From NCBI GenBank assembly GCA_937922045.1, contig CAKZXA010000012.1, positions 1-61,632 on the forward strand: a stretch of DNA of 61,632 nucleotides. Direction: 5' to 3'. The notes under the pieces were generated by a model that was given only the letters and a program-made list of their open reading frames with translations, ran no database searches and was not told the DNA's origin. The translations under genes and the position numbers were made by a program. Of this stretch, positions 1-8,673 are shown one piece after another; position 1 is the stretch's first letter, and the number at the start of each line of letters is the position of its first letter. The stretch is from an uncultured Acidimicrobiales bacterium (GTDB taxonomy: Bacteria > Actinomycetota > Acidimicrobiia > Acidimicrobiales > SZUA-35).

Positions 1-18
1 AGTTGTCGAGGATGGGAA

Positions 19-1308
19 TCAGCTGCGAATAGCCTTGACCACGTCGGGCAACTCGGCGCCCTCATCAAGACGTGTGACCCATCGTTCAAGTTCGGCGTCG
101 TTCGGGAGCCGATCGAGGCCGGCACGGTAGGCCTGGGTGACTTCGAGAGCATGCCAGGTGTCGTTCTTGACCTGGTAGGAGTCGACGAAATAGAAGGCCA
201 TGGAGGCGCGTGACCGCCCTTCGCTGAGCTGTCCGTTCCAGTAGTCACGAACCTGAGCCGATGGCGCGTAGCCCCGAGCATTTCGATACAGCACGTCGAC
301 GAAGTCTGCGTCGGATTGGGTTCCGTGAACGTCGGTCCACTCCTCGCTGGCTAGCAGTTCACCGATAATCGTCTCGGTGTTGGCGCCGGCCTCGTAGCGT
401 TTCAGCCAGGCCCGAAACTCGGCGAGATTTGCTCGACGTTGGTAGACGACAGCAAACGACCGGTAGACAGCGCCAGCTGCGTCGCGTCGTGGTTTGGCCA
501 TGGTGAGATCGGCGATGAGGTCGTTCTTGGTGGCGAAGCCAATGTCGAACCGGTCGGACCAGGCCAGTAGCTCAGCGTTCGACGGTTCTCGCTTTAGAAG
601 GGCTCGATACCAGGCCGCGATCATGCCGTGATACTCGGCCCGCCCATCGGCGGTTGATGCCAAGGCGGCGACAGGCACGACTCGCCCGGCCTCTTGGGCC
701 GCCACCAGACTCGCTGTCGGATTGATCGATCCACTCTTCGGCGGCTGAATCTCAAAGTGGAGGTGATTGGGGGTTCGCTCCGCATTGCCCGAGTCGCCGA
801 GGTAGCCGATCACATCGCCGCTCTGAACGCGATCACCAACCCGAAGCCCATTCGGCACAATCCAGGCTTGAGGGTTGGCGCCGTCATCGGTTCCGGGTGT
901 GTCGTTGTTGAGGTGCAGGTACAGATACCGCCACCCGTCATCATCCTGGATGATCACCGTGTTGCCGGCGCTTGTTACCGCTGAGCGCCGGATGAAGGTG
1001 ATCGTGCCGTCGGCAGCGGCTACGAGCGGAGCGAGCTTGGGTCCGAAGATGTCGGCACCCTTGTGCGAACGGTGGCAGCGGTAGCCACGGCACGCACCAA
1101 ACGTGTCGGTGTGGGAAACAGGGCCAACCACCGGAAAGACGATCTCTCGAGGGGCGGGCGGGGCCGGAGCCTCGGGCTCAGCCTCTTGAGCCGCGGCCGG
1201 TGCTGTCGACCCGAGAAGGGTCAGCACACCAAAGACGGCGGTGGCGATGGTGAAACGTCGACGGCCGATGTGGCGGACGAACGGAAGGCGGAACTGGAAC
1301 TTGGCCAT
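19..1308 (-). CDS. Secreted M23 (LytM-type) metallopeptidase with DUF4214-like C-terminus
   Basis: A 429-residue exported protein. Residues 1-40 carry a basic start, a hydrophobic helix and an Ala-rich cleavage region (APAAAQ). Residues about 60-195 are an M23 zinc peptidase domain with the ligand set H82xxxD86 (SHKGAD), H132 (YLHLN) and H182/H184 (HLHFE). This family cleaves peptide cross-links of peptidoglycan. Residues about 220-425 consist of three or four helical repeats of DUF4214 character (motifs like WYRALLKREPSNAEL and VDVLYRNARGYAPS), often found in large secreted proteins, perhaps as adhesion or wall-association modules. It is divergent from the Hint-toxin gene; the roughly 215-bp spacer probably holds both promoters. 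Domain assignment is confident; the biological substrate is inferred. Confidence 0.88.
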   Translation of the reverse strand: MAKFQFRLPFVRHIGRRRFTIATAVFGVLTLLGSTAPAAAQEAEPEAPAPPAPREIVFPVVGPVSHTDTFGACRGYRCHRSHKGADIFGPKLAPLVAAADGTITFIRRSAVTSAGNTVIIQDDDGWRYLYLHLNNDTPGTDDGANPQAWIVPNGLRVGDRVQSGDVIGYLGDSGNAERTPNHLHFEIQPPKSGSINPTASLVAAQEAGRVVPVAALASTADGRAEYHGMIAAWYRALLKREPSNAELLAWSDRFDIGFATKNDLIADLTMAKPRRDAAGAVYRSFAVVYQRRANLAEFRAWLKRYEAGANTETIIGELLASEEWTDVHGTQSDADFVDVLYRNARGYAPSAQVRDYWNGQLSEGRSRASMAFYFVDSYQVKNDTWHALEVTQAYRAGLDRLPNDAELERWVTRLDEGAELPDVVKAIRS

Positions 1309-1524
1309 GCGGAACTCACGTAGGATCGGGCTCCGTCCGCCTCCCGAAACCCTAGCCGCACTGATCGCCGAGGTCGCGGCAATCGGTTGATCGTTGCCTC
1401 GTGCGTCGCCGAACCGGTGGTGTTCGCCGCGATCCTGCCTTTTTGCGACGTGCTATGGAACCTAAGGAGCTTCGGTGGCGTTGAGCGAGTGAACGTGTGT
1501 CGAACGTTGCCTTGGGAGGCTGCT

Positions 1525-4500
1525 GTGAAGAAGTTCATCATCTCATTTTTGTCAGCGTTGCTCGTTTCCACGATCTTAGTGACCAGCCCGGCAATGGCTC
1601 GACCCATCTGTTCAAGTGCGGATACTGATCCGGACGGTGATGGGTTTGGGTGGGAGAACAACCAGACGTGTGTTGTGGCTGAGGACTCTTCCGACGGTGG
1701 GTCGGCGGATGAGACGGATTCTCGGGGTCGTCCCTACTGCTCGAGCGCCGATGCTGACCCGGACGGTGATGGGTTTGGGTGGGAGAACAACCAGACATGT
1801 GTCGTGCGGGACGGTTCATCGACAACTCCCACAACGCCAGCAACGCCAGCAACGAATGCTTCGCATCAACGAGCTCCCGGCGCCCCCTCGAAGCTCACGG
1901 TCCAACGAATCGTCAACCTCCCTAATGAGCGCTCTTCCACCACGGTTGTCTGGCAGCCGCCTGAAGACTCAGACGGGATTACTGGCTATGAGGTTTTCCG
2001 AGACGGTGAGCTGCTTCGAACGCTCATCGCCAGAGTTCATCAACTGCGGGTCACCGACACCCGCCCGATGGGAGAGTCGTTCGACTCTTCGATCTACAGC
2101 GTTCGTGCCTACCGAGAAGACGGTGGTGAAAGCGTTTACGGGCCTGCATCCAAGGTGAAGCTCAAGGGATTCATCGAGCCGCAAAACGGGCGCTCACCTG
2201 CGTTTCAACGACTCATCGATCGTCGTTTCCGAAATGAGTCTGCTGTCTGGCGCAGCGAGGTCGCCGGATTGTTCCACGCGGCGTATGCAAGAAAGCGGGC
2301 GACGCTGGTTCCAATAGACGAGGCCGAGCTTCTCTCCCTTGTTGGCCTGCTCGAAGATGCAGGGTTCGACACGGGAATCAATTTCAGCGGCGACAGCAAC
2401 ACCCAAGATACTCTTCGCCGGGCCAACGATGCCCTCGTCGACAGGCTGGTTGTGTCGTCGCCACCGGCCAGTTTGCGAGATGTCATCCCAAGCTACGGCA
2501 ACGCCAGGATCGATGGCTTCGTCTACAGTCTCGCCAACCAGCGGCCTATGAACTATCCAACGATGCCGGCCTGGCAACGAGCAGATCGATTCCAAGCAAA
2601 CGAGACGGTCCTGCAGGACAGGTTGGAAGCCCTTCCCGACAAGATCAAGAGCTCCTCACAGGCCCGTGCTGCCGCTGCCCCAGCCATGGATCAGGCCAAG
2701 CTCCTCCTCGGCATCGATCTTGTTCCAGCGACCACTGGCCCGGCCCGGGAGATGTTCCGACACATCCGAGGCCAGATTACAGATTCGTCGCCGTTCGGTC
2801 CACTGTGGAACACTGCGCCCGAGGAAGATCGGGTTGAGTACTACGGTCACGATCCGACAGCGTGGGAACTCGCCGCGCCCTACCTGGAGATAGCCGATCA
2901 GCTCTACAAAGCTGCCGAGAAGATCGACGACAAGCCAAGCTTCTTTGAGATCTTGGTGGTCGGTCTCGTTATCGGTGCGATCACCGGCGGGATCGGCGTG
3001 GCTATCTTCGGTGAGGCCACGCTCGGAGCGGTTGTCTTTGGTGCTACTACCGGTGCGTACACCACGACGTACCTGCTGACCGGCAGCACGTCCCAGGCAG
3101 AAGATTCTGCCTTTGGAGCGATGCTCACCGCTGGCGTCAACTACTACGTGGCGATTCCGAACGCTGATCGAACATGGCAGCAAGGCCTAGGAATTGCCGT
3201 CATGCGCGGTGGCCTCGCCGAGCTTCGCGGCGGCGACTTTGACGACGCAGTGCTCGCTTCGCTCGGTGCACAGTACGTGCCTGGCCTCGCTACATACCTT
3301 GAGAGTCTCGACGGTGTTTCACCCTTTGTGGCCGATCTGGCTTCGACGATGGTGGTGTCCTACATTCGCCATGACGGCGACTGGGATCGTGTCGCCGATG
3401 ATCTGGAGAACGCAGTCATCGAAGGCGCTGGCAACTACGTCGCAAACTACGTTGGCGATGCACTACCAGAATCATGGGGCAACGTAGGCCTCTCCATCGG
3501 TGAGATCGCAAGAGTTGCCGTGGTCTCAGGTGGCAACGAGAACGCCATCCGAGAGGCCGTGAATGCCCAAGCTTCCTTCCTCGCCCGTCAGGGTGTTGTG
3601 AACGCTTTCGGAACGGGCGAAACCTGGCGAGCCCAGCTCACCCGTCAAGTGGTTGAAATTTTGGGCCGAGCGGAGCAGGTGCCGTCGAGCCAGCAATCTG
3701 CCTATATCGATCAGCAGCTGACGGCCTATGTCTTCGCCGAAGCTGGTGGCTGGCTAGCAACGTCGTACCGCACCGAGATGATCGCGTCGAACAACGGCCA
3801 GACGTCGAGGATCATCGATTCGAGCAGTGGCCTGATCGACGTCGTAGTCTCAAACCTCTGGCAGGACAGTGACCAGCTTCGAGGAGCGGTCAACCAATAC
3901 TTGAGCGGTGAGGTGCAGCAGTACTTCAACGACCTCACGCCGGGCTGCTTGCCAGCTTGGCTCGATCCAATGGCGAACGTAGCGTTGGACTCGATCCTCA
4001 CTGGCGGCAACTCTGAGGACCTTGAACGCAGGCTGATCACCTATGTGAACACCACCACCGCCAACAGTGGTTTCAGCGATACGGGAACCTGCGGCTCGAC
4101 TGGCGGTGACCCCGGAACCGGCGGGGACGGTAGTGGTGATGGTGATGGCGACTCATCAGGACCTAGCTGTGGCGAACCCGTAGCCAAGGCCGGATCGCTT
4201 TCGCTCGCCGCTGCTCAAGATGCAGGGACGTGTGCCACGGTGATTGCGTTCCGGGACTGGCTGCTGTCAAGCTCGAACCTCGGGGCTGCGATGAGAAGTG
4301 AACCGCGACCCGGCGTTTCGGGCTGGAGCTTGTGGCTGGCCAACGACAACAGCCTCGGGTTTGGCCGATACCGCGTTTCGATCGCCGACCGCAACGGCGC
4401 CATCGGCACGATCCTCGAACGTGATTCCAGTGGGCGTTACAACAACGCAGGCATCGCTCAGCTCACCGTCCAGCGAGATGGTGCCGGCCAGATCGTTGCC

Positions 4501-5964
4501 GTTTCGGAGCGGAGCACCGACTCACTGTTTGAGCAGCTCATGAACACGCTCGACGGTGAAGGGCTGAACATGGCCCGTTCGATGGTCAACGGTTGCTACT
4601 ACGCTCTTTCTGAGAACGTGGCGGAGCTCAAGGAAGCCTTCCTGGAGTATTGGAGTGCGGAAAGCAACTGGGCATACCTCAAGCAACAGTGGGCCGACAT
4701 ACAAGAGGTCGCCGCGGCATTTAGCGCTGATGAGCAGGCCTTCATGGCGTTCTTCCTCGCCGATCTTGTGCGAGCTGACCTGTATGGCACCGACAAGGCA
4801 AAGTGGGCTGGGGCCCTCACCTGCGATCTCGCCCTCGTCGTGATCAGTGGAGGAACTGTCGGGGCGGTGGCGAAACTCGGCAAGTTCCTGACGCCGGAAG
4901 GTCTGGCGAACGTTCGGCAGTGGCGAGATAATCGCAACCGCGATGTGTGCAACAGTTTCCCCACCGGAACCCTTGTGCTGATGGCTGACGGCACCCATCA
5001 AACCATCGAGTCGATAGAGGCCGGAGACCGGGTGCTCGCGGCCAACGAAGAATCCGGTGTTTGGACATCGCGCCTGGTTCTCGATCAATGGTCGCACCTC
5101 GACGACGGCCTGATGGCAACCGTCACCCTCACCGATGGCAGCCAGGTGTCGGCGACCGACGACCATATGTTCTGGGTGGCGAGCGATGGGTCCTGGCGTG
5201 AGCTCGACAACGTTGAGCCCGGCGACTATCTCCTCACCCCGGATGGTGTTACCGAGGTGGCGGCTGTTTCGGTCAACGCTGCCACCGAGACGCTGGTCTG
5301 GGAGCTCGACGTTGCCATCGACGACACCTTCGCGGTGTTCACCGGCACAAGCAATGTGCTCGTTCACAACACGTCGTGCCCCGTGCGGTTCCGGGCCGCG
5401 AACGGCGCCGTGATCGACGAGAGGTATGAATCGCCGCACCCTGGCCGCGGGCTGCTGGAACTCACCGCGAACCGTCTGGCTGATGGGTCGTCGGTCTACA
5501 CCCTCGGCGGGGTGGTTCAGAAGAAAATATCTGAGCGCAAGGACTACGAGATTAGGTATCCGAGCGCGGTAACCCTCGATCTGCCAGCCTCAACCTATGA
5601 CCGATCCCACCTCGTTGGGCCCGGCGGATTCGGTCACGAATCTGGCCAGATCCTGTACGCAACCGTGAACTTCAACCGAAGTTTCATGACGACGGTCGAG
5701 ACGGCGATGCAGGAGGGCTACAGGATCGCCGAGGCCCGAGGTTGGGAGCTTCGCTACGACATCGAAGCGGTCGCCTACCCGAACTCGGGATACGGCGGAG
5801 CGATGCTCAAGTCGGTCGACTATGAGGCCTACTTCGTCAAACCGGATGGCAGTAGCCAACTCTGGCTCGACGCTGTGGGGCGGCACAGTTTGGCCCAGCA
5901 GGTGAACGGCCAAACCGTTGTAGGAACCATTCTGCAAGACGACCTCAGAACTCTCAGGCCGTAG
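1525..5964 (+). CDS. Giant secreted polymorphic-toxin-like protein: Asp-rich repeats, Fn3, Hint domain, C-terminal toxin-like tip
   Basis: I place the start at the GTG at 1525: it has a GGAGG 7 nt upstream and begins a clean signal peptide (VKKFIISFLSALL...SPAMA), giving 1479 residues; the frame is open further upstream. Residues 26-51 and 69-94 are two near-identical Cys-bracketed repeats with the core DPDGDGFGWENN, probably calcium or carbohydrate binding. Residues about 117-213 look like fibronectin type III. A long Ala/Gly-rich helical body includes a hydrophobic glycine-zipper stretch around residues 470-520 and a Gly/Asp linker near 870. Residues 1142-1282 form a Hint (pretoxin) domain starting CNSFPTGT and ending VHN. 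The last 197 residues (with YDRSHL and GFGHESG motifs) are the expected toxin tip; I do not recognise its family. A neighbouring immunity gene is not evident. Confidence 0.85.
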   Translation: MKKFIISFLSALLVSTILVTSPAMARPICSSADTDPDGDGFGWENNQTCVVAEDSSDGGSADETDSRGRPYCSSADADPDGDGFGWENNQTCVVRDGSSTTPTTPATPATNASHQRAPGAPSKLTVQRIVNLPNERSSTTVVWQPPEDSDGITGYEVFRDGELLRTLIARVHQLRVTDTRPMGESFDSSIYSVRAYREDGGESVYGPASKVKLKGFIEPQNGRSPAFQRLIDRRFRNESAVWRSEVAGLFHAAYARKRATLVPIDEAELLSLVGLLEDAGFDTGINFSGDSNTQDTLRRANDALVDRLVVSSPPASLRDVIPSYGNARIDGFVYSLANQRPMNYPTMPAWQRADRFQANETVLQDRLEALPDKIKSSSQARAAAAPAMDQAKLLLGIDLVPATTGPAREMFRHIRGQITDSSPFGPLWNTAPEEDRVEYYGHDPTAWELAAPYLEIADQLYKAAEKIDDKPSFFEILVVGLVIGAITGGIGVAIFGEATLGAVVFGATTGAYTTTYLLTGSTSQAEDSAFGAMLTAGVNYYVAIPNADRTWQQGLGIAVMRGGLAELRGGDFDDAVLASLGAQYVPGLATYLESLDGVSPFVADLASTMVVSYIRHDGDWDRVADDLENAVIEGAGNYVANYVGDALPESWGNVGLSIGEIARVAVVSGGNENAIREAVNAQASFLARQGVVNAFGTGETWRAQLTRQVVEILGRAEQVPSSQQSAYIDQQLTAYVFAEAGGWLATSYRTEMIASNNGQTSRIIDSSSGLIDVVVSNLWQDSDQLRGAVNQYLSGEVQQYFNDLTPGCLPAWLDPMANVALDSILTGGNSEDLERRLITYVNTTTANSGFSDTGTCGSTGGDPGTGGDGSGDGDGDSSGPSCGEPVAKAGSLSLAAAQDAGTCATVIAFRDWLLSSSNLGAAMRSEPRPGVSGWSLWLANDNSLGFGRYRVSIADRNGAIGTILERDSSGRYNNAGIAQLTVQRDGAGQIVAVSERSTDSLFEQLMNTLDGEGLNMARSMVNGCYYALSENVAELKEAFLEYWSAESNWAYLKQQWADIQEVAAAFSADEQAFMAFFLADLVRADLYGTDKAKWAGALTCDLALVVISGGTVGAVAKLGKFLTPEGLANVRQWRDNRNRDVCNSFPTGTLVLMADGTHQTIESIEAGDRVLAANEESGVWTSRLVLDQWSHLDDGLMATVTLTDGSQVSATDDHMFWVASDGSWRELDNVEPGDYLLTPDGVTEVAAVSVNAATETLVWELDVAIDDTFAVFTGTSNVLVHNTSCPVRFRAANGAVIDERYESPHPGRGLLELTANRLADGSSVYTLGGVVQKKISERKDYEIRYPSAVTLDLPASTYDRSHLVGPGGFGHESGQILYATVNFNRSFMTTVETAMQEGYRIAEARGWELRYDIEAVAYPNSGYGGAMLKSVDYEAYFVKPDGSSQLWLDAVGRHSLAQQVNGQTVVGTILQDDLRTLRP

Positions 5965-6753
5965 CTATGAGGGGCCCAAAGCTGGAGAGCGCAGGTTGTC
6001 GACGACGCGTCGGTCGTTAGCCCAGGCCACAATCATGTCTGTAAAGAGTTCGGGATACTGAGTGTTCCAGAAGTGCTTGGCTTCTGAGGCGATGGCGGTC
6101 GTCGCCGTGGGGTACTGGTGACGCAGCAAATGATGGCCGTTCATCACCTGCTTTGCCTCGTCGTCGCCACTCACCAACAGGAGTTTTCCGACCGCCTCCG
6201 TCGACAGGTTTGGGACACCGAGTTGGTTGATCTCTCGATAGACCTTGCGGACACTCTCGGTTGACACTCGACCGAGATCCTTGATCAGCATTGCTTTTGC
6301 ATCGTCGGGAAGTTGCATGACCCGGGCCCCAACCTCGCTGACGAGACGCAGTTTCGCGAGGCGGCTGATGGCGACCGAAAGAGGGGTCATCACACGAGCG
6401 GGCATCAACGGTTCAAACGTTGCGCCGCTCACCACCATCGAGTCGACCACCTCGGGAAAGCGCTCGAGCAGGCTGATCGCTACATAGCCTCCGAGCGACA
6501 GGCCGACCACGTGTGCCGTTCCACCATTTGCGATGATCACGTCTCGCACCTGGTCAGCGCTGTCGGCGAACGAAGTCCACGGTACGTCGACACTTTCGCC
6601 GTTGCCGGGAAGATCGACGCCAACGCATCGAAACCGATCGCTCAATTGTTCGATCTGGTCGGTCCACATCCAGCTGCTGATGCCGAGGGCATGGAGAAAC
6701 ACAACACTCGGGGCGGTGTCGGGCCCAGATTCGTGAAGCGTGAGTTGGTTCAT
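5965..6753 (-). CDS. Alpha/beta hydrolase (esterase/lactonase-like)
   Basis: This 262-residue cytoplasmic protein has the alpha/beta-hydrolase fold. H21 in HALG follows the first strand, the nucleophile elbow GLSLGG places Ser86, and H227 in EAKHFWN sits at the usual C-terminal catalytic His position. The acid residue is probably an Asp after strand 6 (VSGDDE). The lid region and the DLPGNGES motif are typical of the enol-lactonase / C-C hydrolase branch, but the substrate cannot be fixed from sequence. Its stop codon abuts the stop of the convergent Hint-toxin gene (5964/5965) with no spacer. A 12-bp palindrome lies about 22 nt upstream of the start. It has no genetic linkage to the toxin that would make it an immunity protein. 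Confidence 0.85.
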   Translation of the reverse strand: MNQLTLHESGPDTAPSVVFLHALGISSWMWTDQIEQLSDRFRCVGVDLPGNGESVDVPWTSFADSADQVRDVIIANGGTAHVVGLSLGGYVAISLLERFPEVVDSMVVSGATFEPLMPARVMTPLSVAISRLAKLRLVSEVGARVMQLPDDAKAMLIKDLGRVSTESVRKVYREINQLGVPNLSTEAVGKLLLVSGDDEAKQVMNGHHLLRHQYPTATTAIASEAKHFWNTQYPELFTDMIVAWANDRRVVDNLRSPALGPS

Positions 6754-6774
6754 CGCCTTGACCTCAAGATGTCT

Positions 6775-6786
6775 TGTCCGCGGACA
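6775..6786. promoter_or_regulatory. 12-bp palindrome upstream of the hydrolase
   Basis: The sequence TGTCCGCGGACA is a perfect inverted repeat about 22 nt before the start of the minus-strand hydrolase gene. Its size and place suit a dimeric repressor operator (for example TetR-like), but no regulator gene is adjacent. This is inference only. Confidence 0.3.
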
Positions 6787-7044
6787 TCCACCCTAATCGA
6801 CCACGCAACTGACCCAAGCGGTGAGCCTGAAGAACAAGATCCGTGCGACTCGCGTGCGCCTCGCGTACGACCAGTGATTTAGCGTCCGACTTGCAGTGTG
6901 AGAGGCATGGAGCGCACCGACTCGTGGCAGTGAGGTCAGCAATGACCTTACTGGAGTCAAAGACTAACCCTACGCCTTGTCCCCCCTGGGGCTGTTCTCA
7001 CACGTGTTACAGGTGGCAAGTCTCGACGATGTGGAGCAAAAGCA

Positions 7045-7203
7045 ATGGGAATAGCACGATGGAGAAACTGGGCAGCGTCCCTACTAGCGGTTGTGATGCT
7101 GAGCACTGCGCTTGCGGTACCGGCGTCGGCACAAGGGATCGACCCGCCCGGCGGGATCTCTGCCGATGACATCGGAGGTGGTGTGGCCTCTGAGGAAGCG
7201 TGA
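7045..7203 (+). CDS. Small exported peptide (52 aa)
   Basis: A short reading frame begins with ATG after a GGAGC-type ribosome site about 8 nt upstream. It encodes a textbook signal peptide: basic N-terminus (MGIARWRN), hydrophobic core (LLAVVMLSTALAV) and cleavage after PASA. The mature product would be only about 23 residues, Gly/Asp-rich and acidic at the end. It ends with TGA just before the convergent rhamnulokinase gene. It could be a genuine small secreted peptide or the 5' remnant of a larger exported protein; no similarity is recognised. Confidence 0.45.
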   Translation: MGIARWRNWAASLLAVVMLSTALAVPASAQGIDPPGGISADDIGGGVASEEA

Positions 7204-7223
7204 GTCGACCGATCGGTCGCCGA

Positions 7224-8669
7224 TCACCGTCGCGGCGAGTAGCGCCGCAGGGCAACGCTCGATACCACCACTGAACGTAGCCGGTCGAGATCACCGTCGA
7301 CCAGCCCGGCAGCCCGAGCTTGAACGAGCACGTTCCCAATCGCGGTTGCTTCAACAGGACCAGCGAGAACATCGAGGCCCACACGATCGGCGGTCAGCTG
7401 GCAGAGCAGTGTGTTACGTGCTCCACCGCCGACGATGTGAACCGTGCGAACGTCGACCTTCGACAGATCTGCAGCTGTTCGGACAGTCTCAGCAAAAGCG
7501 ATCGCCAAGCTCTCGATGATACTCCGAGCGTATTCTGCCCTGGTGTCCGGCACCGGCAGCCCGCGTTGGCGGCAGTGGTCGGCGATTCGTGCCGGCATAT
7601 CGCCTGGTGGCAGGAAACTCGGATCGTTGGCGTCGAAAACAGCAACCGGTGATTTGACGCGTCCAGCTGCGCTCAACAGCGCCTCAAGATCGACCGTTTC
7701 GCCGTTCGACTCCCAGGTTCGGATCGATTCGCTGAGCAGCCACAAGCCGGTGACGTTGTGCAGGAAGCGGACCCGACCATCGACGCCCCCTTCGTTGGTG
7801 AAGTTGGCCGCTCTGCTAGCGTCGGTGCGAATCGGGCTTGCCACCTCGACCCCGACGAGACCCCAGGTTCCACACGAAATATAGGCGGCGTGGGATGCAT
7901 CCATCGGGATCGCAGCCACCGCCGATGCAGTGTCATGCGAGCCGACGGCGACAACCTCGACCGGCTCGGGCGCGCCGATGGAAGACGTCACGTGAGGCAG
8001 TGTCTTTCCGACCGAGTCGCCCGGCTGGATCAGCGGCTGGAACAGATCGAGGGATAGATCCAACCGTGACGCCAGATCGAAATCCCAGTTCGAATCGTCC
8101 AAGGACAACAAGCCGGTCGTCGAGGCATTTGTCGACTCGCAACGCCGCTGGCCAGTAAGCCAGAAGTTGAACAGATCAGGGATGAGGAGGAATCCGTCGG
8201 CCAGATCCAACGTTCCGTGCATTCGGTCGACGCTCAACTGGTAGAGCGAGTTGAACGGGAGAAACTGGAGCCCGTTTCGTCGATACAGATCTGCCTGATC
8301 GATGCGCTGATGCACATCGTCAACCCCAGCGACGTTGCGCTCGTCTCGGTAGTGGAATGGATTTCCGAGCAGCCTGGCATCTCGAATCAGGCCGTAGTCG
8401 ACCGCCCATGAATCGACCCCGATGGAGGTGATCGGACCATGGTGGCGGACCAGCTTCGTCAACCCGTCGAGCGTGTTTTGAAACAGCCCTAGAACGTTCC
8501 AGTGCAGGCCATCAGGAGTCTGGGTTGGGACGTTCGCGAACCGGTGGATCACCTCGATGCGGATGGTCTCGTTCTCGATGATGCCACGTACGACCCGGCC
8601 GCTGGTCGCGCCGAGGTCGATGGCGGCAACACAACCTCGCTCCGTCCCCCTGCCCGTCCCACTACTCAT
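7224..8669 (-). CDS. rhaB: L-rhamnulokinase
   Basis: Phosphorylates L-rhamnulose to L-rhamnulose 1-phosphate in the cytoplasm. The chosen ATG at 8669 lies 4 nt after the rhamnose isomerase stop and gives 481 residues, normal for FGGY kinases. The N-terminal ATP site reads AAIDLGATSGR. The TPDGLHWN segment and GVDSWAVDYGL are characteristic of rhamnulokinases within the FGGY family, and the C-terminal phosphate/adenosine loop is VHIVGGGARN. The frame stays open further upstream over the isomerase gene, but that extension has no kinase character. It is the last gene of the rhamnose operon and follows the isomerase with coupled spacing. Confidence 0.93.
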   Translation of the reverse strand: MSSGTGRGTERGCVAAIDLGATSGRVVRGIIENETIRIEVIHRFANVPTQTPDGLHWNVLGLFQNTLDGLTKLVRHHGPITSIGVDSWAVDYGLIRDARLLGNPFHYRDERNVAGVDDVHQRIDQADLYRRNGLQFLPFNSLYQLSVDRMHGTLDLADGFLLIPDLFNFWLTGQRRCESTNASTTGLLSLDDSNWDFDLASRLDLSLDLFQPLIQPGDSVGKTLPHVTSSIGAPEPVEVVAVGSHDTASAVAAIPMDASHAAYISCGTWGLVGVEVASPIRTDASRAANFTNEGGVDGRVRFLHNVTGLWLLSESIRTWESNGETVDLEALLSAAGRVKSPVAVFDANDPSFLPPGDMPARIADHCRQRGLPVPDTRAEYARSIIESLAIAFAETVRTAADLSKVDVRTVHIVGGGARNTLLCQLTADRVGLDVLAGPVEATAIGNVLVQARAAGLVDGDLDRLRSVVVSSVALRRYSPRR

Positions 8670-8673
8670 GGAC

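Noticed and set aside
4948-5370. Intein that splices and rejoins the host protein
   Set aside because: The domain is short, lacks an endonuclease and is followed by a C-terminal tip that does not resume a host domain; the layout fits a Hint autoprocessing domain of a polymorphic toxin.
4522-5439. A 305-codon reverse-strand frame inside the giant secreted protein gene
   Set aside because: It is the antisense shadow of the Hint region. It has no ribosome site or domain character, while the plus frame carries clear Hint motifs.
5965-6753. Immunity protein for the Hint toxin
   Set aside because: It is convergent, belongs to the catalytic alpha/beta-hydrolase family and has its own upstream palindrome; immunity genes are normally co-directional and small.
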